Assembly (NCBI GenBank): GCA_002428205.1
Contig: DIUH01000004.1
Coordinates: 1-9,121, forward strand
From: Planctomycetaceae bacterium UBA6163
GTDB lineage: Bacteria > Planctomycetota > Planctomycetia > Pirellulales > Pirellulaceae
Length of the DNA: 9,121 nt
Direction of reading: 5' to 3'
Each line of letters begins with the position of its first letter. The stretch's first letter is position 1. Of this stretch, positions 4,916-9,121 are shown piece by piece. The notes under the pieces were generated by a model. It did not search any database. It was not told where the DNA came from and saw only the letters and a list, made by a program, of their open reading frames with translations. The position numbers and the translations under genes are program-made.

Positions 4916-6010
4916 GTGGCTGTATCTCTTCCGATCGATCGCTCGCTGAGACGAAATCGCATTCTTTTTGCCCTCGTTGTGGGTGCTTTGTTGATCGCCG
5001 GTTGTGCCGAGCGAGACGACGGGTTTGGCGGTTTCGATGGTGCCGGGGGCGCCAACATGGAACTGCAGGGAAAGATCGACATTGATGGCAGCAGCACCGT
5101 ATTTCCGATCACTGAAGCGGCGGCGAGTCGTTTTCGCAAGCTTTTTCCGAACGTAAATATCAATGTGGGCGTCTCTGGCACGGGGGGCGGATTTAAGCGG
5201 TTCACCAGGGGCGAGACCGACATATCGGATGCTTCGCGCCCGATCGATGCCAACGAATTTTCCGCTGCGGTGAAGGCTGGGGTAAGAGCGATCGAGTTAC
5301 CAATCGCTTATGATGGGCTGACCATTGCGGTGCACCCCAAAAACGACTGGGTCGATCATTTGACGATCGACGAGATTCGCAAGATCTATGCGTCCGGCGA
5401 TGAAAAGTCGCCGGCACCCAAGTTGTGGTCAGAAGTTCGTGCTGGTTTTCCTGAGCGATCGATCGAACCGTTTGCACCCGGTACCGATTCGGGTACGTTC
5501 GATTACTTTCGCGAAGTCACCGTCGGATCGAAGAGTTCGCTGCGGTCGGACATGAGTACTAGCGAGGACGACAACGTGTTGGTCACTGGTGTTGCCGGTT
5601 CCCCCGGTTCAATCGGTTTTTTCGGGGCGGCATATTACGAAGAGAATAAATCGAAGATTCGCGCCATACCGATCGTCAATCCAGAAACCGGAAAGGCTGT
5701 TCTGCCGTCGGCCGATACGATCCAGTCGGGCGAGTATTCGCCGATGAGCCGTCCGGTATTCATTTACATCAATGCCAAATCAGTTGCGCGACCGGAAGTT
5801 AAGCTGTTTGTCAATTACTTCCTCACCAATGCTGCGGAGATCGCAACCGCCGTCGGTTATCAGCCGATTCCCGCAAGTCTTTATCAGCACGGGTTAGCCA
5901 ATTTTGTGGGCCGCAAAGCGGGGACTCACTACTTGACGCCCGAAGGTGAAAAGCGGAGCGGGCCGCTAGTGGAAGTGTTCCAGGAGCAGAATCTTCGGGA
6001 GACGCCGTGA
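4916..6010 (+). CDS. pstS: Phosphate ABC transporter, substrate-binding lipoprotein PstS
   Basis: A 364-residue phosphate-binding protein of normal size. The N-terminus has RSLRRNR (residues 9-15), a hydrophobic core (16-26) and the lipobox LIAGC with Cys30, so it should be lipid-anchored. A Gly/Asp-rich linker (31-47) precedes the domain. Phosphate-contacting loops of the PstS family are visible: IDGSSTVFPIT (56-66), VSGTGGGFKRF (86-96), DISDASRPI (102-110) and APGTDSGTFDYF (187-198). It binds phosphate outside the inner membrane and delivers it to PstC/PstA. The start is GTG 4916 with only a weak AGG (4905-4907); no in-frame ATG lies before the signal peptide. Its TGA overlaps the pstC GTG by 4 nt. 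An earlier GTG or TTG is unlikely because of the hairpin leader. Confidence 0.96.
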   Translation: MAVSLPIDRSLRRNRILFALVVGALLIAGCAERDDGFGGFDGAGGANMELQGKIDIDGSSTVFPITEAAASRFRKLFPNVNINVGVSGTGGGFKRFTRGETDISDASRPIDANEFSAAVKAGVRAIELPIAYDGLTIAVHPKNDWVDHLTIDEIRKIYASGDEKSPAPKLWSEVRAGFPERSIEPFAPGTDSGTFDYFREVTVGSKSSLRSDMSTSEDDNVLVTGVAGSPGSIGFFGAAYYEENKSKIRAIPIVNPETGKAVLPSADTIQSGEYSPMSRPVFIYINAKSVARPEVKLFVNYFLTNAAEIATAVGYQPIPASLYQHGLANFVGRKAGTHYLTPEGEKRSGPLVEVFQEQNLRETP

Positions 6011-6990
6011 GCAGTGCTGATTCGCTGGCGACTCCCACCTGGCGAGGCGACCTTGATGATCGTGTCAGCAAGTACCTGGGCCGATCACAGCGGTCGCTGA
6101 AACTGGTTCGCGGACGCGAAACGGTGATCTATGTGATTTTGATCGCATCGGGACTGTTTTCGTTACTGATTACCGGCGCGATCATTTACGTGTTGGCGAT
6201 TGAGACGGTATCGTTCTTCAAATCCGATGAAGTGACGTTCGCCAATTTCTTCGGCTCCACAACCTGGAACCCGCTGCTGGGCGGCACCAAAAGCTTTGGG
6301 ATTTGGGCGCTGATTTGCGGCACCATGCTGGTCACCGCGATCGCGATGTCGATCGCATTGCCGCTCGGTTTGATCACGGCGATTTACCTCAGCGAATATG
6401 CGCCTCGGCGCGTTCGTAATGTTTTAAAACCTGTGCTAGAAGTTTTGGCCGGGGTGCCGACGGTCGTCTATGGTTTCTTCGCCCTGATGACGATCACACC
6501 GATCCTGCAGTGGTTACATGGCGGATTCAGTGTTTACAACGCCGCCAGCGCCGGGATCGCGGTCGGCATCCTCTGTCTGCCGACGGTCTGTTCGCTCGCC
6601 GAAGACGCTCTGCAAGCCGTTCCCCGCGGTTTGCGCGAGGGGGCTTATGGGCTTGGCGCGACGCGGTTTGACGTGTCGGTCAAAGTGGTTGTGCCAGCGG
6701 CATTAAGCGGCATCATTAGCGCATTTCTGCTGGCGATCGCTCGCGCCGTCGGTGAAACGATGATCGTCGCTTTGGCTGCGGGCAGCCTTGCGCAAGCCAC
6801 GTTCGACCCTCGCCAGCAAGTGCAAACGATGACCGGATTCATGGTGCAGATGGCATCGGGAGACGTTTCCAATTACGGCACCGAATACTATTCGATGTAC
6901 GCCGTGGCCTTCACGCTGTTCATCATGACACTCGCCCTAACCATGGTTGGCAACATCGTGCGTCGTCGATTCCGCGAGGCTTACGAATGA
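6007..6990 (+). CDS. pstC: Phosphate ABC transporter permease PstC
   Basis: A 327-residue inner-membrane permease of usual length. Six hydrophobic segments are visible at about 41-66, 102-126, 143-169, 178-198, 229-258 and 295-317, as in the MetI-like permease fold. The cytoplasmic coupling loop, which docks to PstB, is the block EDALQAVPRGLREGAYGLG (199-217). LAGVPTVVYGFFAL (147-160) and ARAVGETMIVALAAG (245-259) are strongly PstC-like. It forms half of the phosphate channel with PstA. The GTG start at 6007 overlaps the pstS stop (GTGA), which fixes the start and implies translational coupling. The first 40 residues are a hydrophilic cytoplasmic leader with no recognised motif. Its TGA overlaps the ATG of pstA. 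Confidence 0.96.
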   Translation: MSSADSLATPTWRGDLDDRVSKYLGRSQRSLKLVRGRETVIYVILIASGLFSLLITGAIIYVLAIETVSFFKSDEVTFANFFGSTTWNPLLGGTKSFGIWALICGTMLVTAIAMSIALPLGLITAIYLSEYAPRRVRNVLKPVLEVLAGVPTVVYGFFALMTITPILQWLHGGFSVYNAASAGIAVGILCLPTVCSLAEDALQAVPRGLREGAYGLGATRFDVSVKVVVPAALSGIISAFLLAIARAVGETMIVALAAGSLAQATFDPRQQVQTMTGFMVQMASGDVSNYGTEYYSMYAVAFTLFIMTLALTMVGNIVRRRFREAYE

Positions 6991-8231
6991 ACCTTCGCGA
7001 GCAGACCAAGATGCAATCACCGGCGGAATTCGACAGCGATTCAAAGGGGCCGCTCGCCTCGATTCAATTGCTCAGCGGTGAACCGCGCCGCAAACTCGAT
7101 GCCCGTTTTCGTGGGCTTTGCGTAACCATCGCGGCCGTCTCGGTGCTGGTGTTGATCGGTTTGCTCGGATCAATCTTGCTGCAGGGTGTTCCGAGCCTTT
7201 CGCTGACGCTTCTGACCGGCGGTCCGGAACCCGACCCGAGCGAAGCGGGGATTCGTCCGGCGATTTTTGGGACGCTGTGGGTCTGTTCGTTGTGTGCTCT
7301 GTTCACGCTACCAATCGGGGTGGCGACAGCGATTCTGCTGGAAGAGTATCAGCCGCGAAACCGCTATGGCCGTTTCATATACTCGGTTATCCAGCTAAAT
7401 ATTTCAAACCTCGCGGGTGTGCCCAGCGTCGTCTATGGGTTGCTGGGATTGACCGCGTTTGTATCCATGTTTGGGCTCTTTGGCAGCCGGACCAGTCAAG
7501 GCGGCGGATTGGAAATTGGCGTTCGCTACTACGACCAATTTTTTAGCGAAGGCATGCGTTCAATCTTGGTGCCGGTCAGCGACCCGAGCCAACCGGTCAA
7601 CAAGTTGGTCAATGGCATGCAGGGGTTTGATTCAAGGGGCAACCAGGTAGCCATAAACGTGATCCCAATCGGCACCCCGCTGCCGACAGGCGATGAATTG
7701 CGATACACGCTGTATGAAGATGGGGAAGCCGGTCGAATCACAAAAAAAGCCTGGTATCACTTCTCGCTGCCACTAGGCCGCGGCGTCTTGACAGGTGCCT
7801 TGACGTTGATGCTAGTGATTTTGCCGGTCATCATCATCAGCAGCCAAGAGGCGTTGCGGGCGGTTCCATCATCGCTGCGGGACGGCGCACTGGGGCTCGG
7901 TTCGACCCCGTGGCAAGTCGTCTGGCACGTTACTTTACCATCGGCCATGCCGGGCATTTTGACCGGAGCGATTTTGGCGATGAGCCGTGCGATCGGAGAA
8001 ACTGCGCCAATCCTGATCATTGCTGGTATCGTGTATATCAGCCGAGCACCGCAAAACTTGATGGACGATTTTACGGTGATGCCGCTGCAGATCTTTAATT
8101 GGATCAGCCGTCCACAGGAAGAGTTTCATGCGATCGCTGCCGCAGGGATCATACTGTTATTGGCGATTCTGCTATCCTTCAATGCCCTGGCCGTGCTGAT
8201 TCGCCAAAAATTGCACAAACCACTCAGTTAA
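6987..8231 (+). CDS. pstA: Phosphate ABC transporter permease PstA with large insertion
   Basis: The second channel subunit. Six membrane segments are visible at about 44-66, 93-117, 143-166, 266-287, 322-349 and 382-406. SNLAGVPSVVYGLLGL (140-155), the coupling loop QEALRAVPSSLRDGALGLG (287-305) and SRAIGETAPILIIAG (333-347) are typical of PstA. At 414 residues it is over 100 longer than common PstA proteins (about 280-300). The excess is a 42-residue cytoplasmic N-terminus plus an insertion between segments 3 and 4 (about 167-262, nt 7485-7772) that topology places in the periplasm. The insertion is polar, with several aromatic residues, and keeps the reading frame and base composition of the rest. 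ATG 6987 overlaps the pstC stop (ATGA). pstB starts 17 nt downstream. Confidence 0.95.
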   Translation: MNLREQTKMQSPAEFDSDSKGPLASIQLLSGEPRRKLDARFRGLCVTIAAVSVLVLIGLLGSILLQGVPSLSLTLLTGGPEPDPSEAGIRPAIFGTLWVCSLCALFTLPIGVATAILLEEYQPRNRYGRFIYSVIQLNISNLAGVPSVVYGLLGLTAFVSMFGLFGSRTSQGGGLEIGVRYYDQFFSEGMRSILVPVSDPSQPVNKLVNGMQGFDSRGNQVAINVIPIGTPLPTGDELRYTLYEDGEAGRITKKAWYHFSLPLGRGVLTGALTLMLVILPVIIISSQEALRAVPSSLRDGALGLGSTPWQVVWHVTLPSAMPGILTGAILAMSRAIGETAPILIIAGIVYISRAPQNLMDDFTVMPLQIFNWISRPQEEFHAIAAAGIILLLAILLSFNALAVLIRQKLHKPLS

Positions 8232-8248
8232 TCACGGGGGCTCGCGAG

Positions 8249-9112
8249 ATGTCCGATCCAACCACACTTGCCAATGAGGCCGCGGCAATCGAACCGCGCC
8301 CCCGCGATGGCCGACAAACGCACTTCACGCACTCTCGTGAACAGACATCGGAACCGACAACACTCGCGATTCGTGTCCGCGACCTGAATGCTTGGTATGG
8401 CGACTTCCAAGCATTGCATGCAATCTCACTCGACATTCCGGCTAATCGCGTCTCGGCACTGATCGGTCCGAGCGGTTGCGGCAAAAGCACGCTATTGCGA
8501 TGGTTCAACCGCATGAACGATACGATCCCTTCGGCACATGCACGTGGTTCAGTGAACCTGGGCGACACCGATCTGCTGTCTCGCACCACCGACGTCGTCG
8601 ACTTGCGTAGGCGAATTGGTATCGTGTTCCAGCGCCCCAATCCATTCCCCAAAAGCATCTTCGATAACGTCGCGTTCGGTCCGCGATTGCACATGAAATT
8701 GTCGCGAACCGAGCTGCAAGATGTCGTCGAATGGGCGCTTCGCAAGGCAGCCGTTTGGGATGAAGTGAAGGATCGCCTCGCGTCGCCGGCGCTCGGTTTG
8801 TCCGGCGGCCAGCAACAACGACTCTGCATCGCCCGCGCGATCGCCGTCGGCCCCGAAGTCTTGCTGATGGACGAACCGTGCAGCGCCCTGGACCCCGCAA
8901 GCACCTTGGCCGTAGAAGACTTGATCTTCGAACTGCGCCGCCAATACACGATCGTCATCGTCACCCACAACATGCAACAAGCGGCACGCTGCAGCGACCA
9001 AACCGCATTTTTCTACGAAGGCCGGTTAATCGAAGTGGGAGCGACGACAACCGTCTTCACCAAACCCAAGCAGCAACAAACCGAAGACTACGTCAGCGGC
9101 AAGTTCGGTTAA
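8249..9112 (+). CDS. pstB: Phosphate ABC transporter ATP-binding protein PstB
   Basis: The cytoplasmic ATPase of the phosphate transporter, 287 residues. All nucleotide-binding motifs are intact: Walker A GPSGCGKST (73-81), Q-loop VFQRPNPFP with Gln128 (126-134), signature LSGGQQQR (184-191), Walker B LLMDEP (205-210), D-loop SALDP (212-216) and switch His240 in VTHNM (238-242). The DLNAWYGDFQALH strand (45-57) and FNRMND (86-91) are PstB hallmarks. E. coli PstB has 257 residues; here about 35 extra hydrophilic residues precede the domain, and they contain the repeat SDPTTLA (2-8)/SEPTTLA (34-40). ATG 8249 is chosen because it follows the pstA stop by 17 nt, with GGGGG at 8236-8240; upstream in-frame starts lie inside pstA. 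The window ends right after the stop, so a following phoU cannot be seen. Confidence 0.97.
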   Translation: MSDPTTLANEAAAIEPRPRDGRQTHFTHSREQTSEPTTLAIRVRDLNAWYGDFQALHAISLDIPANRVSALIGPSGCGKSTLLRWFNRMNDTIPSAHARGSVNLGDTDLLSRTTDVVDLRRRIGIVFQRPNPFPKSIFDNVAFGPRLHMKLSRTELQDVVEWALRKAAVWDEVKDRLASPALGLSGGQQQRLCIARAIAVGPEVLLMDEPCSALDPASTLAVEDLIFELRRQYTIVIVTHNMQQAARCSDQTAFFYEGRLIEVGATTTVFTKPKQQQTEDYVSGKFG

Positions 9113-9121
9113 AACATCGTT

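Noticed and set aside
8099..8248. Upstream in-frame ATG adding 50 residues to PstB
   Set aside because: It lies inside the last membrane segment of pstA and the added residues are unrelated to PstB.
8224..8973. 249-codon open frame on the minus strand opposite pstB
   Set aside because: pstB has every ABC-ATPase motif in the + frame; the antisense frame is Ser/Arg-rich and has no recognisable fold.

Overview
The window looks like chromosomal DNA from a planctomycete of the Pirellulaceae/Rhodopirellula type. This is inferred from the ThuA-domain secreted protein, moderate GC with many CGATCG words, sparse Shine-Dalgarno sites, an HU protein with a non-canonical tail, and a small lipoprotein of a planctomycete-like kind. 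No database search was possible. All supported genes lie on the + strand and none is broken. I see no RNA gene, CRISPR array, transposase or prophage gene.

Layout. 1-308 holds no gene I can support, but ends in a C-rich tract whose complement is a G-quadruplex motif just upstream of the first gene. 309-3751 is a tightly packed five-gene run: a secreted ThuA-like protein, moaD, moaE, a cysteine desulfurase-family PLP enzyme (start overlaps the moaE stop), and a CxxCxxCC cysteine-cluster protein. 3752-3942 is a regulatory gap with a strong hairpin and a plausible promoter. 3943-4344 is an HU/IHF-family DNA-binding protein starting at TTG behind a near-perfect Shine-Dalgarno. 4419-4637 is a 72-residue lipoprotein. 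4638-4915 is a structured intergenic region: an imperfect inverted repeat with 26-nt arms, direct TTAACA/TTGACG boxes that may be a Pho-type regulator site, then four small hairpins. 4916-9112 is the phosphate ABC transporter pstS-pstC-pstA-pstB. The window ends nine bases after pstB, so a phoU cannot be seen.

How the genes work together. MoaD and MoaE form molybdopterin synthase. The adjacent desulfurase could supply the sulfur that ends up on the MoaD C-terminal glycine, so the operon reads as the dithiolene-forming step of molybdenum cofactor synthesis with its sulfur donor beside it; the roles of the ThuA-like and cysteine-cluster proteins in that setting are unknown. PstS binds phosphate outside the inner membrane, PstC and PstA form the channel, and PstB hydrolyses ATP. 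PstS/PstC and PstC/PstA overlap by 4 nt, indicating translational coupling.

Most worth a second look: a roughly 95-residue insertion in PstA predicted to face the periplasm, the intergenic inverted repeat and hairpin-rich leader before pstS, the moaD-moaE-desulfurase-cysteine-cluster gene order, and the over-represented octamer GCGATCGC.
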